A stretch of 64,000 nt of DNA from Rubrobacter aplysinae. GTDB lineage: Bacteria; Actinomycetota; Rubrobacteria; Rubrobacterales; Rubrobacteraceae. The notes under the pieces were generated by a model, which searched no databases, was not told the origin of the DNA, and saw nothing but the letters and a program-made list of their open reading frames with translations. A program made the translations under genes and the position numbers. Each line of letters opens with the position of its first letter. Within the stretch, counting starts at the first letter, position 1. Where the stretch lies: assembly GCF_001029505.1 (NCBI RefSeq), contig NZ_LEKH01000001.1, positions 310,001-374,000 of the forward strand, written 5' to 3'. Of this stretch, positions 1 through 7,876 are shown piece after piece.

Positions 1-278
1 GGATAATCGGAATGTCGCAGTCCGCCGCGATGGAGTTCGCGCCCGAAGGCATCCGCGTGAACGTAATATGCCCCGGCCTGACCGTTACCGCCTCGCTCGA
101 AAAGTGGTCGGAGGAGTCACCCGAGGCCTACGCGCAGTACCTCGAAGGGATACCGATGAAAAAGGGCGGCGAGGCCCAGGATCAGGCCGACGCCGCCGTG
201 TGGCTGTGCTCGGAGAAGTCCAAGTACATCACTGGCGTTGCCCTGCCGATCTCTGGCGGCTCACAGATCCTGGGATAG
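1..278 (+). CDS. SDR-family oxidoreductase, C-terminal part (5' end outside window)
   Basis: The reading frame is already open at the left edge and ends at a TAG at 276-278, so only the last 91 or so codons are present. The sequence SAAMEFAPEGIRVNVICPG, followed by a segment ending ITGVALPISGG, is the typical C-terminal half of a classical short-chain dehydrogenase/reductase: the helix after the YxxxK site, the ICPG turn, and the final TG...PISGG strand. The nucleotide-binding and catalytic residues lie outside the window, so substrate and cofactor cannot be read. The ATG at 12 is internal to the protein, not a start. Confidence 0.85.
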   Translation, partial: IIGMSQSAAMEFAPEGIRVNVICPGLTVTASLEKWSEESPEAYAQYLEGIPMKKGGEAQDQADAAVWLCSEKSKYITGVALPISGGSQILG

Positions 279-318
279 AGCCGGTACAACCCCGTTCCAG
301 ACCCCGCGCAGGGCGGCG

Positions 319-1392
319 TTAGGCCAGCGCGCTCCAGACCTCGCGCTTGTTCCTGACGTGCCGGATCACCTCGTCGGTGAACTCCGAGGTGCCGGTGGAG
401 CCGCCGAGATCGGCGGTTCGGACGCCGTCCAGAATTATCTCGAAGGTGGCCTCGTAGATGGCGCGGCTTATGAGGCTGGCCTGATCGTCGTCCATGAACG
501 AGAGCAGGGCCGCTCCGGCCAGGATCATGGCCATCGGGTTCGCGACGTTCTTACCTTCCAGAGCCGGGGCGGTGCCGTGCGGGGCCTCGCTCATTATCGT
601 CTGGGCGACGAAGTCCTCGTCCAGTGAGATCAGGAGGCTCTCCGCCCCCGCGATGGAGCCGAACATCTGCAGCACCATGTCCGAGAGACAGTCGCCGTCG
701 CGGTTCAGCGTCGGGATCACGAGCGGCTCGCCGTAGGTGCCGAGGAGCAGCGCGTAGGTTGCGTCTATGAGCTGGGGGTCATAGCGGGTGTCGCGGTTCT
801 TCTCGGCGGCGCGGTCCATCTCCTCCTTGAGCATCCCCTCGTACACGGGTGAGACGGTGTACTTCGGGCCGCCGAAGACCTTTGCCCGCATCTTGCGCGC
901 CTGGATGAACGCGAACTCCGACACACCCCGGCACACGCCGCGCGTGATCTTCTCCGTACGGTACGCGACCTCGTCCAGGTCCTCGCCCTCCCGCCACTCG
1001 GTCGCGCCGTAGGCGTCGTCCACGGCCATGCGCACGACGGAGATGGGGGCGTGTACGCCCGACATCGGGTTTATACCGGGGATTCGCCTGCCGGTGCGTA
1101 CGATCACGGTCCCGTCTATCCCCTTGCGCAGGATGGCGTTCGGCGATCCGAGCGAGCCGGCCTCCGGGGTGACGGTCGCCGCCTTTATGCCGAAGCCGTG
1201 CTCCTTCATGGCCGCGGCGGCCTCGTGTACCACCCCGTTGTCGGTGGCCTTGCGGTTCTCCAGCGACAGGTCGTACCGCTCGAAATCCAGCTCTAGCTGG
1301 GTTACCGCCGGATCCAGCACCCGCAAGGCCTCTTCGAGCAGCTCCTGCCCGGTCTGATCGCCCTCCATCACCACGATGGTCTTTCTGTCCAT
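319..1392 (-). CDS. Isocitrate/isopropylmalate-family dehydrogenase
   Basis: This 357-aa protein belongs to the metal- and NAD(P)-dependent decarboxylating beta-hydroxyacid dehydrogenases (isocitrate, isopropylmalate and tartrate types). It has an N-terminal EGDQTGQE in place of the usual GDGIGPE, the central block NRDGDCLSDM, and the adenine-pocket motif APHGTAPALEGKNVANP near residue 275. The start is ATG with GAGGTG about 7 nt upstream. The substrate loop reads SPNAILRKGIDGTVIVRTGR, which differs from both the isopropylmalate type and the large bacterial Icd type, so I do not assign a substrate. It faces away from the Clp-domain gene at 1555, sharing a 160-bp promoter region with it. A role in the TCA cycle beside malate synthase would fit but is inference. 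Confidence 0.8.
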   Translation of the reverse strand: MDRKTIVVMEGDQTGQELLEEALRVLDPAVTQLELDFERYDLSLENRKATDNGVVHEAAAAMKEHGFGIKAATVTPEAGSLGSPNAILRKGIDGTVIVRTGRRIPGINPMSGVHAPISVVRMAVDDAYGATEWREGEDLDEVAYRTEKITRGVCRGVSEFAFIQARKMRAKVFGGPKYTVSPVYEGMLKEEMDRAAEKNRDTRYDPQLIDATYALLLGTYGEPLVIPTLNRDGDCLSDMVLQMFGSIAGAESLLISLDEDFVAQTIMSEAPHGTAPALEGKNVANPMAMILAGAALLSFMDDDQASLISRAIYEATFEIILDGVRTADLGGSTGTSEFTDEVIRHVRNKREVWSALA

Positions 1393-1554
1393 TAACGCAC
1401 CTCTGGGTTTCTGAAACGTGTACTACTGCAATACCGTGGAACGACCCCGGCCGGGCTCCACAGGCAGTATACGTTTTCGAAGCCCCGGCTCACAGGCTCG
1501 CCTCGCAATGCTACTATTCTTCCGAGTAGGAGCTGTAGGGAGAGGTGGTGGATC

Positions 1555-2055
1555 TTGATCGCTCTGCTTGAGAGGTTCTGGAAGGGCATTGGCACCGTAG
1601 TCTCGGGTGACTGGAGGCATCCAGATCGCCGTCCATTGTGGGCCTTTGCCTCGGAGCGTACCAAGGGGGTTGAGATCAGGGCTCTCGGAGAAGCCCGACG
1701 CTCTGGCCACGAGCGTATCGGCACCGAGCACTTGCTGGTAGCAATACTCGCCGAAGAGGTGGGAGAGGCTGCCATGAGCCTCCGGCGGCGTAACGTTTCT
1801 CTACCAGAGGTACGTTCACTCGTAGAGTTGCTCAATGGAACAAAACCAGTCGAACCGAAGCGGTCGAAGTGGCTCAATACACCACAGCACACGGCCGCCA
1901 TGTTTGCAGCCGATGGACGCAGCCGCCAGCTTGGATATACGGACATTGAGCCCGAGCATGTATTGTACGGAATCCTCCTGGATGAGGATGCTGTGGCAAC
2001 CAGGATTCTCCGGTATCTAGGGGTGAGCGTATCGCAGCTTATACCAGAGCTTTGA
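1555..2055 (+). CDS. Stand-alone Clp N-terminal (Clp R) domain protein
   Basis: This 166-aa protein carries the double Clp-R repeat that normally forms the N-domain of ClpA/ClpC. Repeat one is around residues 45-95 (GHERIGTEHLLVAIL) and repeat two around 110-160 (GYTDIEPEHVLYGILLDED). There is no AAA+ module: a stop follows the second repeat and no ATPase gene lies downstream. The start is a TTG preceded by AGAGGTGG. In other bacteria the N-domain binds substrates and adaptors of the ClpC chaperone, so a free copy could modulate ClpC or bind its substrates (inference). An inverted repeat CTACT...AGTAG lies just upstream, near 1511-1530. Confidence 0.75.
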   Translation: MIALLERFWKGIGTVVSGDWRHPDRRPLWAFASERTKGVEIRALGEARRSGHERIGTEHLLVAILAEEVGEAAMSLRRRNVSLPEVRSLVELLNGTKPVEPKRSKWLNTPQHTAAMFAADGRSRQLGYTDIEPEHVLYGILLDEDAVATRILRYLGVSVSQLIPEL

Positions 2056-2073
2056 GAGTGACTTGTACCTTTT

Positions 2074-3033
2074 TTAGGTGAAGAGATCTATTAGCTGCAG
2101 GTTCTCGAACTCGGCGGCCAGGGTGGGGGAGAGCTCCGAGCGATTCGGGGTCTGGCCCATCTGCTCGGCCACCTCCAGGAACGCCGATACCGTGGCCGTG
2201 AGCGGCACGTCCCGCCGGTGCAGCGCCACGATGGAGCGGCTGAGAACCGGGGCGTCCTCGACCTCTATCATTACGAGATGACCGGCCGCCACCGAGCGGA
2301 CCACCGAGGTGCGCGGCAGGAAGGACACGCCGAGGCGGTGCTCGACCATCCTCTTTGCGGACTCGATGTTGTCGAGCTCCATCGTATGCAGCTCTCGGAT
2401 GCCCGCATTGCGGAAGACGGCCTGGGTCTCCTCGTAGTAGCTAGAGGCGTAGTCGAAGAGGATGATCTGCTCTTTGGCGACCTCCGAGATCTCGGCCGTC
2501 CCCGTCTCGGTGAAGCGATGCTGCGGGTCCACCACGAGCACCAGCTCGTCGTCGTACAGTGACATGCTCTCGAGGTCCGGGTGGCGCACGCCGCGGGTCA
2601 GACCGAGCTGCGCCTCCTCCTTGAGGACCATGTTCAGGATCTCCTCGGAGTGCCCCGTCCGGACCGAGATCGCCACGTCCGGGTAGGCCCCGGCGAAACG
2701 CTCTAGCAGCCCCGGCAGCGCATACGTCCCGACCCCGGGCGAGGCGCCCAGGATCAAACGCCCCGCCGACGCCCCGCGCAGCTCCTTGAGATGCTGCACC
2801 CCCTCGGCGAAGCTGCCGACGCACCGCTCCGCGTACGGCACGAACTCCCTGCCGGCCTCGGTCAGCCGCACGCCCCGGCTCGTCCGCACGAAAAGCTGAT
2901 CCCCGACCTCGTCCTCCAGCGCCTTCAGTCGCGCCGTGAGCGTCGGCTGTGTCAGGTACATCTCCTCCGCGGCCCGGCTCACGTTCCCGAGCCGCGACAC
3001 CGCGAGAAAACACTCTAGCTGCCGAAACAGCAA
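2074..3033 (-). CDS. LysR-family transcriptional regulator
   Basis: An N-terminal winged helix-turn-helix (FRQLECFLAVSRLGNVSRAA, then TQPTLTARLKALE) is followed by the LysR effector-binding domain from about residue 90 to 295, giving about 319 aa. TTG at 3033 is preferred because GGGG sits 5 nt ahead of it and it matches the usual LysR N-terminus; an upstream in-frame TTG at 3048 would add five residues. The gene is divergent from the 62-aa gene at 3215, with a CAATT-N9-AATTG dyad between them, the usual arrangement for a self-regulating LysR protein controlling its neighbour. The effector is unknown. The nearby malate synthase is a possible target (inference). Confidence 0.85.
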   Translation of the reverse strand: MLFRQLECFLAVSRLGNVSRAAEEMYLTQPTLTARLKALEDEVGDQLFVRTSRGVRLTEAGREFVPYAERCVGSFAEGVQHLKELRGASAGRLILGASPGVGTYALPGLLERFAGAYPDVAISVRTGHSEEILNMVLKEEAQLGLTRGVRHPDLESMSLYDDELVLVVDPQHRFTETGTAEISEVAKEQIILFDYASSYYEETQAVFRNAGIRELHTMELDNIESAKRMVEHRLGVSFLPRTSVVRSVAAGHLVMIEVEDAPVLSRSIVALHRRDVPLTATVSAFLEVAEQMGQTPNRSELSPTLAAEFENLQLIDLFT

Positions 3034-3110
3034 TCCCGCCCCTTTCAATCCCCCGCCGCCGGAGGCAAGCCCTGACCAACCGCAGCGGATATAGGTTTTA
3101 TTTATAGAGA

Positions 3111-3129
3111 CAATTCAAGCAAACAATTG
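3111..3129. promoter_or_regulatory. Candidate LysR operator in the lysR/62-aa divergent region
   Basis: CAATT and AATTG lie in dyad with 9 nt between them, and ACAATT is also directly repeated at 3110 and 3123. The site lies about 80 bp upstream of each divergent gene. The T-N11-A type spacing is compatible with a LysR box. Assignment rests on position and symmetry only. Confidence 0.3.
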
Positions 3130-3214
3130 GACTGATAGCAAGACCGCTGTTAACTTTGAGTCGTGGACGGAAGGTAGGTTTCGGAAGGTTCGGAAGTTTC
3201 GAAGGAGGAGCAGG

Positions 3215-3403
3215 ATGACGCCGATACAGTACAGGGACCCGGAGACGGATGAGATCCTTGAGCGCACCTACGAGGAGAAGACGCCGGAGATCGGGCAGAC
3301 CGTGACGCTGGACACGTTCGGAGAGTGTCAGGTGCTCTACCGGTGGCGCACCCACCCCACCGCCACCGTCGTCTACGTGCAGCCCGCCAAGACCCCGGCC
3401 TAG
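3215..3403 (+). CDS. Hypothetical 62-aa protein upstream of malate synthase
   Basis: This short acidic protein has no recognisable domain. It begins with ATG behind a strong AAGGAGGAG and ends in TAG. The sequence is soluble in character, with alternating charged and beta-type segments (DEILERTYEEKTPEIGQTV, then QVLYRWRTHPTATVVYVQP), suggesting a small beta-rich fold. GC-rich third codon positions and the ribosome binding site argue that it is real. It is divergent from lysR and lies 208 bp ahead of aceB, with a long stem-loop and a tandem repeat between. No function is assigned. Confidence 0.6.
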   Translation: MTPIQYRDPETDEILERTYEEKTPEIGQTVTLDTFGECQVLYRWRTHPTATVVYVQPAKTPA

Positions 3404-3470
3404 TAAGCGGCGCAAGACCCGCCGGACCAACCTCCTTTCTGGAGGCACATACCGCGATGTGGAATACCCT

Positions 3471-3517
3471 GTGGCGGGCTCCCCGGACTACTTGCTAGAG
3501 TAGCGGGGGCCCGCCAC
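3471..3517 (+). terminator. Long stem-loop between the 62-aa gene and aceB
   Basis: The arms at 3471-3484 and 3505-3517 pair (GTGGCGGGC against GCCCGCCAC, then CCCC against GGGG with a bulge), and an inner CTAC/GTAG pair extends the hairpin. There is no T run after it, so it may be a terminator for the small gene, a leader structure of aceB, or both. A smaller CCTCC-TTTCT-GGAGG hairpin precedes it at about 3431-3445. Confidence 0.45.
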
Positions 3518-3540
3518 GGATACGTCCGGAGCTTCGGGAC

Positions 3541-3573
3541 GTTTTGGAGCGGTTTTGGAGCGGTTTTGGAGCG
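3541..3573 (+). repeat. Three tandem copies of an 11-bp unit upstream of aceB
   Basis: GTTTTGGAGCG is repeated three times head to tail, ending about 40 nt before the aceB start. An in-frame TTG inside the repeat could be mistaken for an earlier start of aceB. Confidence 0.85.
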
Positions 3574-3611
3574 GGCACGAGTTTCTACCAGGCAGGGAAG
3601 GAGTCTCTTAC

Positions 3612-5225
3612 ATGGGCAAGACCCAGAACATCCAGCGTTACGGTGACGGGGTAGAGGTACACGCTCCGGTAGCCGACAGGACGGCGGAGATCCTCACGCC
3701 GGAGGCCGTCGAGTTCGTCGCCAAGCTGGCTCGGAGGTTCACCACCAGGGTCGACGAGCTTCTGGCCCTCCGCGACGAGCGTCAGAAGAGGATCTCGGCC
3801 GGCGAGATGCCGGACTTTCTCGAAGAGACCCGCGACATCCGCGAAGGCGACTGGACGATAGCGCCGATACCGCAGGATCTCCAGGACCGGAGAGTCGAGA
3901 TCACGGGCCCGCCGGATCGGAAGATGTGCATCAACGCCATGAACTCCGGCGCGCCGACGTATATGACCGACTTCGAGGACGCCAACTGCCCGACGTGGCA
4001 GAACATGATGGACAGCCAGATCAACCTCGCCGACGCGATCCGGCGTGAGATCTCCTACGACGATCCCAACTCCGGCAAGCACTACGAGCTAATAGAGGAC
4101 CCCGCCGTCCTAATAGCACGCCCGCGGGGCTGGCACCTGTTCGAGAAGCACATGATCGTGGACGGCCGCGAGGTGCCGGCCCCGATCTTCGACTTCGGGC
4201 TGTACTTCTTCCACAATGCCCGAGAGCTCTTGAGCCGCGGCTCCGGACCGTACTTCTACCTGCCCAAGATGGAGAGCCACCTCGAAGCCCGGCTGTGGAA
4301 CGAGATCTTCGTCATGGCCCAGGAAGAGGTCGGGCTGTCGCAGGGCACCATCAAGGCAACCGTCCTGATAGAGACTATCCTCGCAACCTTCGAGATGGAC
4401 GAGATCCTGTACGAGCTGCGCGAGCACTCAGCGGGCCTCAACTGCGGCCGCTGGGACTACATCTTCTCCTACATCAAGAAGTTCCGTGAGCACGACTTGC
4501 TCCTACCAGACCGGGCGCAGGTCACGATGACCGTGCCGTTCATGCGGGCTTACTCGCAGCTCACCATCAAGACCTGCCACAAGCGCGGGGCGCACGCCAT
4601 CGGCGGCATGGCGGCCCAGATCCCGGTAAAGGGCGATAAGGAGCAGAACGAGAAAGCCTACGCCGCCGTAAAGGCCGACAAGGAGCGCGAGGTCGAAGAC
4701 GGCCACGACGGCACCTGGGTCGCCCATCCGGGCATGGTCCCGACGGCGAAAGAGGCCTTCGACGAGGGGATGCCGCAGGCTAACCAGATCGAGTCAAAGC
4801 CCCGCGACGACTTTCAGACATCGGCCGAGGAGCTACTGGCGAAGCCGGACGGTGAGATAACGGAGCAGGGCTTCCGCAACAACATAAGCGTCGGCATCCA
4901 GTATCTTGGTGCGTGGCTCGCCGGACGCGGGGCGGTGCCGGTCTTCAACCTCATGGAGGATGCGGCGACCGCCGAGATAAGCCGCGCCCAGGTGTGGCAG
5001 TGGATCCACCACCCGAACGGCATCCTGGAAGACGGCCGTCACGTGGATACCCAGCTATTCAGGCAGATGGCCGACGAGGAGCTGTGGAAGATTCGGGACC
5101 TCGTCGGCGAGGAACGCTTCAAGGCCGACGAGTACGAGAAGGCCGCCGAGCTCTTTGATCGCTTCTCTACCTCCGAGGAGTTCGTCTCCTTCCTGACCAT
5201 CCCCGCCTACGAGTACCTGGACTAG
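3612..5225 (+). CDS. aceB: Malate synthase A
   Basis: This enzyme condenses glyoxylate with acetyl-CoA to malate, the second step of the glyoxylate shunt, allowing growth on fatty acids or acetate. The 537-aa product has the family's usual length and motifs: MTDFEDANCPTW, RPRGWHLFEKH, YFYLPKMESHLEARLWN, the ATVLIET strand, GGMAAQIPVK and GTWVAHPG. The acidic segment EDAATAEISRAQVWQW contains the likely catalytic aspartate. ATG at 3612 is chosen because AAGGAG lies 9 nt upstream and MGKTQ opens the conserved region; TTG at 3555 lies inside the tandem repeat. Isocitrate lyase is not in this window. The fatty-acid degradation genes a few kb downstream fit the same physiology. Confidence 0.95.
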   Translation: MGKTQNIQRYGDGVEVHAPVADRTAEILTPEAVEFVAKLARRFTTRVDELLALRDERQKRISAGEMPDFLEETRDIREGDWTIAPIPQDLQDRRVEITGPPDRKMCINAMNSGAPTYMTDFEDANCPTWQNMMDSQINLADAIRREISYDDPNSGKHYELIEDPAVLIARPRGWHLFEKHMIVDGREVPAPIFDFGLYFFHNARELLSRGSGPYFYLPKMESHLEARLWNEIFVMAQEEVGLSQGTIKATVLIETILATFEMDEILYELREHSAGLNCGRWDYIFSYIKKFREHDLLLPDRAQVTMTVPFMRAYSQLTIKTCHKRGAHAIGGMAAQIPVKGDKEQNEKAYAAVKADKEREVEDGHDGTWVAHPGMVPTAKEAFDEGMPQANQIESKPRDDFQTSAEELLAKPDGEITEQGFRNNISVGIQYLGAWLAGRGAVPVFNLMEDAATAEISRAQVWQWIHHPNGILEDGRHVDTQLFRQMADEELWKIRDLVGEERFKADEYEKAAELFDRFSTSEEFVSFLTIPAYEYLD

Positions 5226-5247
5226 GCTCCTCCCATACCCGAAAGTC

Positions 5248-5280
5248 CGTGAGGGACCTCCCGTCAGGGGGTCCCTCACG
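5248..5280 (+). terminator. Terminator hairpin after aceB
   Basis: An 11-bp perfect stem (CGTGAGGGACC against GGTCCCTCACG) encloses an 11-nt loop that can pair further as CCC/GGG. It starts 23 nt after the aceB stop. There is no strong T run behind it. Confidence 0.6.
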
Positions 5281-5320
5281 TCGTCTCGCGCGCGGACGCG
5301 GGTCTCGCGCAACTCTTGGT

Positions 5321-5344
5321 GTTAGTGGACCGTACTCCACTAAC
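5321..5344. promoter_or_regulatory. Perfect 9-bp dyad GTTAGTGGA-N6-TCCACTAAC
   Basis: The two 9-bp arms are exact reverse complements around CCGTAC. There is no T run, so an operator or an RNA hairpin is as likely as a terminator. It lies between the aceB terminator and the hsp20 promoter region. Confidence 0.4.
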
Positions 5345-5451
5345 AGAAACCCTATGCCCGTTAAACCCCGGACCTCCGGTGTTTGTGATCCAGCGCACGC
5401 TTTCGCCTTTTGTAGGCCGCTTTCCTGTTGTAGATTACGGGTTAAGGTAGT

Positions 5452-5475
5452 TTGCACAGCAAAAAAGTTGTGCAA
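5452..5475. promoter_or_regulatory. Dyad TTGCACA-N10-TGTGCAA upstream of hsp20
   Basis: A perfect 7-bp inverted repeat sits in the AT-rich segment about 120 bp before the Hsp20 start. Its layout recalls heat-shock operators, but it does not match CIRCE (TTAGCACTC-N9-GAGTGCTAA) or HAIR (CTTGAGT-N7-ACTCAAG). The left arm could also serve as a -35 box (TTGCAC). Confidence 0.4.
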
Positions 5476-5596
5476 TTAGAAACCAAAAAGTCGCTGATAT
5501 TTTATCTCTTGCTTCGGAGTAGGATGTTTTGTTGGCGCGGTGTTGGGAAAAGATGGGTTTCGTGGAGCCCAGGAGTTACGAGAGCCGGAGAGAGCT

Positions 5597-6124
5597 ATGC
5601 AGAAAGAGCGCAGAGGAAACACGTCGAAGTCAGGCTACACGCTCGGCAGGCCGCTGAGGCAGGTCTGGGGTGTGCTACAGGAGATGAGCCGGATGCTGGA
5701 GATGGCGCACAGCGCGGACGCCAGGCCCGGGTCGCGCCGTCCGCGCGTCGCCCGGCATTGGGAACCGGTAGTAACGGAGATGCCGGCTGGCGGCGACCTG
5801 CTAGTGTACTTCGAACTGCCGGACGTAGAGCACGAGGACATAGACCTAACGTTACACGGTAACTCCATCGTGGTCTCCGGGGTCAGGAAGGAGTTGCCCT
5901 CCCTGGAGAACGTCACCGTCGAAGACTTTGTCTCCGGCAATCTGAACCTCGGGCCCGTGCAAGATAGCCCGTTCAAGAGTTCCGTCGAGCTTCCGGGGAC
6001 GGCCACCGAAGACGACGTCGAGGCCGCCTTCGGAGCCGGGCTCCTCCAGGTCCGGGTCGTGGGCGCGGCGGAGGACCGCTCCCGGCGCATCCACGTCCGG
6101 GGTGCGAAGAAGCCCCGCGGCTAA
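5597..6124 (+). CDS. Hsp20/alpha-crystallin small heat shock protein
   Basis: The 175-aa product has an alpha-crystallin domain from about residue 55 to 160. The opening strand GGDLLVYFELPDVEHEDIDL and the following GNSIVVSGVRKE are typical, and the end of the domain is FGAGLLQVRV, where most relatives have NGVLTVTLPK. Such proteins bind unfolding proteins without ATP and hold them for refolding. ATG at 5597, behind GGAGAGAG, gives a normal N-terminal arm; an upstream TTG at 5540 would add 19 residues of unlikely composition. The domain is somewhat divergent, with an insertion (VEDFVSGNLNLGPV) in its middle. A dyad upstream may be a heat-shock operator. Confidence 0.85.
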   Translation: MQKERRGNTSKSGYTLGRPLRQVWGVLQEMSRMLEMAHSADARPGSRRPRVARHWEPVVTEMPAGGDLLVYFELPDVEHEDIDLTLHGNSIVVSGVRKELPSLENVTVEDFVSGNLNLGPVQDSPFKSSVELPGTATEDDVEAAFGAGLLQVRVVGAAEDRSRRIHVRGAKKPRG

Positions 6125-6152
6125 CCGGACAATGCGGGCCTCCGCGGTGGAT

Positions 6153-6227
6153 GGTTAGGAGGCGGCTCCAGGCTCGCGACCGCGCGACCGCGTGACCGGG
6201 CCAAAATAGGAGAGCCGCCTCCTAACC
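6153..6227. terminator. Bidirectional terminator-like 16-bp inverted repeat
   Basis: The arm 6153-6168 is the exact reverse complement of 6212-6227, with 43 nt between. It fills the gap between the convergent hsp20 and MDR genes, ending just before the MDR stop at 6234. A shared bidirectional terminator is the simplest reading; the loop is unusually long. Confidence 0.6.
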
Positions 6228-6233
6228 GCGGAA

Positions 6234-7268
6234 TTACTCGGGGACGTTTAGCACGATCTTGCCGAAGTTCTCGCCGGCATCCATGCGCTTTTGCGCGGTG
6301 GCCGTCTCTTCAAGGGGGTAGCTGGAGTCTATCTTCGGCTTCAGGCCCCGGTCCTCGTAGAGCTTTAGCATCTCCTCGAACTCCTGGGCGCTGCCCATAG
6401 CGGTGCCGAGCACGTCTAGCTGCTTGAGGAAGATCTTGGGCAGCACCAGGTTCGGTACGGGGCCGCGCGTCGCCCCGAAGGTCACGATGCGTCCGGCCGG
6501 ATTCGCCAGCGTCGCCAGGGCATCGAAGACGTCGCCGCCGATGGAGTCTACCGAAAGGTCTATCCCGCCGGACATGCTCCTGAGCTCCTTCTGCCAGCCG
6601 TCGGAGCCGTAGTTCACGCCGCCTTCCGCGCCGAGGTCCCGCTTGGCCGCCTCGATCTTCTCGTCCGAGCTTGAGGTGACGAAAACCCGGCCGCCGAGGG
6701 CGGTGGCGAGTTGCACCAGGAAGGTTGCCACGCCGCCGCCGATGCCGGGTATGAGGACCGTGTCGCCCTCCTGGATGCCACCCCGGGTCACGAGTGCCCG
6801 ATAGGCGGTGAGAGCGGCGAGCGGGAGGGCGGCGGCCTCCTCGTGCAACAGGTGAGCCGGCTTGCGGAAGACGTTCTCCGCCGGTACCTTCACGTACTGG
6901 GCGTAGGTGCCGTTCTCGGGCAGGCCGAGGATTCGGTAATCCTTGCCGGGGATGCGGAGGTCGTCGCCCCAGTACAGCGAGGGGTGGATGACCACGTCGC
7001 TGTTTACCGGCGGGGTACCCTCTATTACGCCCTCGACCTCATCTCCTATGGCCACCAGCTCCCCGGAGCCGTCCGAGCCGGGTATAACCGGCAGAGCGTC
7101 GGGCTTGGCGCCGGGATACTGGCCCTGGGTAACGAACACGTCGCGCCGATTCAGGGCGGCGGCCTTGAGCTTTACGAGAACCTCCCCGGTATCCGGCTCT
7201 GGCTCCGGCCAGTCCTCGTAGCTCAGGCTGTCCGGTCCGTTCAGCTCGTGCAGAACTATCGCTTTCAT
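6234..7268 (-). CDS. Zinc-binding-type MDR oxidoreductase (quinone reductase-like)
   Basis: This 344-aa medium-chain dehydrogenase/reductase has the GroES-like N-domain (VLVKLKAAALNRRDVFVTQG, VIPGSDGSGELVAIG) and a Rossmann domain with IPGIGGGVATFLVQLA around residue 160. It resembles NADPH:quinone reductase and crotonyl-CoA reductase-like members. The N-domain proton-relay region lacks the usual catalytic-zinc cysteine. ATG at 7268, directly behind AAAGGAG, is clearly the start; a longer reading from 7313 has no ribosome binding site. The true substrate cannot be read from sequence. Confidence 0.85.
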   Translation of the reverse strand: MKAIVLHELNGPDSLSYEDWPEPEPDTGEVLVKLKAAALNRRDVFVTQGQYPGAKPDALPVIPGSDGSGELVAIGDEVEGVIEGTPPVNSDVVIHPSLYWGDDLRIPGKDYRILGLPENGTYAQYVKVPAENVFRKPAHLLHEEAAALPLAALTAYRALVTRGGIQEGDTVLIPGIGGGVATFLVQLATALGGRVFVTSSSDEKIEAAKRDLGAEGGVNYGSDGWQKELRSMSGGIDLSVDSIGGDVFDALATLANPAGRIVTFGATRGPVPNLVLPKIFLKQLDVLGTAMGSAQEFEEMLKLYEDRGLKPKIDSSYPLEETATAQKRMDAGENFGKIVLNVPE

Positions 7269-7370
7269 GAATGACTCCTTTATTGGACTCGTTTGGAAGC
7301 GACTACAGGGCACATCATACTTGAGAGACTGGTTTCTCTCCCGACGCCGGGCGCAGGCCAGCCCTCGTCG

Positions 7371-7811
7371 TTACCCGGGGGCCGAGTCTTCCGAATCCTC
7401 GGACTCTTCGGAAGCTTCCCTGATACGGTCGCCGAGGACCTGAACCCAGAAGACTATCGCGATGGAGATCACCGGCAGGGCCAGCGCCAGGAAGATCCAG
7501 CTCCGCTCCACGTAAAGGTGCGCGGCGAACGCGGCCGTCCCTAGAAGTACGCTCCCGGCCCCTGCAAGCCTCGTCCAGGCTGCAGCTCTCGTGTTATTAG
7601 CCCAGATCCTGTCTCCGGCCGAGTTGCAAACAAAGAAAATTACGAGCGCGAGAATAGCAAGATCGACCAACCCTCTATCAGAGGTGGAAATTATAAAGAG
7701 TATAAAAGCTATTAGTAGGGTCACCGAGAGGGGTAGCCGGTATCTGGTGCTTTCTCTGGGCTCGCCGCCGAAAGCCGCGATCAACCAGCCTCGCCGTTGA
7801 GATGTCTCCAA
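7371..7811 (-). CDS. Small membrane protein, four predicted TM segments
   Basis: The 146-aa product shows about four hydrophobic helices (residues 26-44, 48-64, 80-98 and 106-124). A polar N-terminus with MxTSQRRGW precedes them, and the acidic tail is rich in SED. The start is TTG with GGGAGG upstream. I do not recognise the family. It lies between two oxidoreductase genes on the same strand and has no obvious partner. Confidence 0.6.
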   Translation of the reverse strand: METSQRRGWLIAAFGGEPRESTRYRLPLSVTLLIAFILFIISTSDRGLVDLAILALVIFFVCNSAGDRIWANNTRAAAWTRLAGAGSVLLGTAAFAAHLYVERSWIFLALALPVISIAIVFWVQVLGDRIREASEESEDSEDSAPG

Positions 7812-7876
7812 CCAGGGCCTCCCGGGCGGAAAATAGCTACTCGCACGATCCTACTACAGGGGCACAGCCCAAGAAA

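Larger units (their letters stand above)
5226..5596. other. 371-bp gene-free region between aceB and hsp20
   Basis: This stretch holds the aceB terminator hairpin, two separate perfect dyads (5321-5344 and 5452-5475) and a markedly AT-richer segment from about 5440 to 5530 that probably contains the hsp20 promoter. I see no convincing open reading frame in it. Confidence 0.6.

Noticed and set aside
3541-3573. CRISPR-like array
   Set aside because: Three head-to-tail 11-bp units without spacers are a simple tandem repeat.
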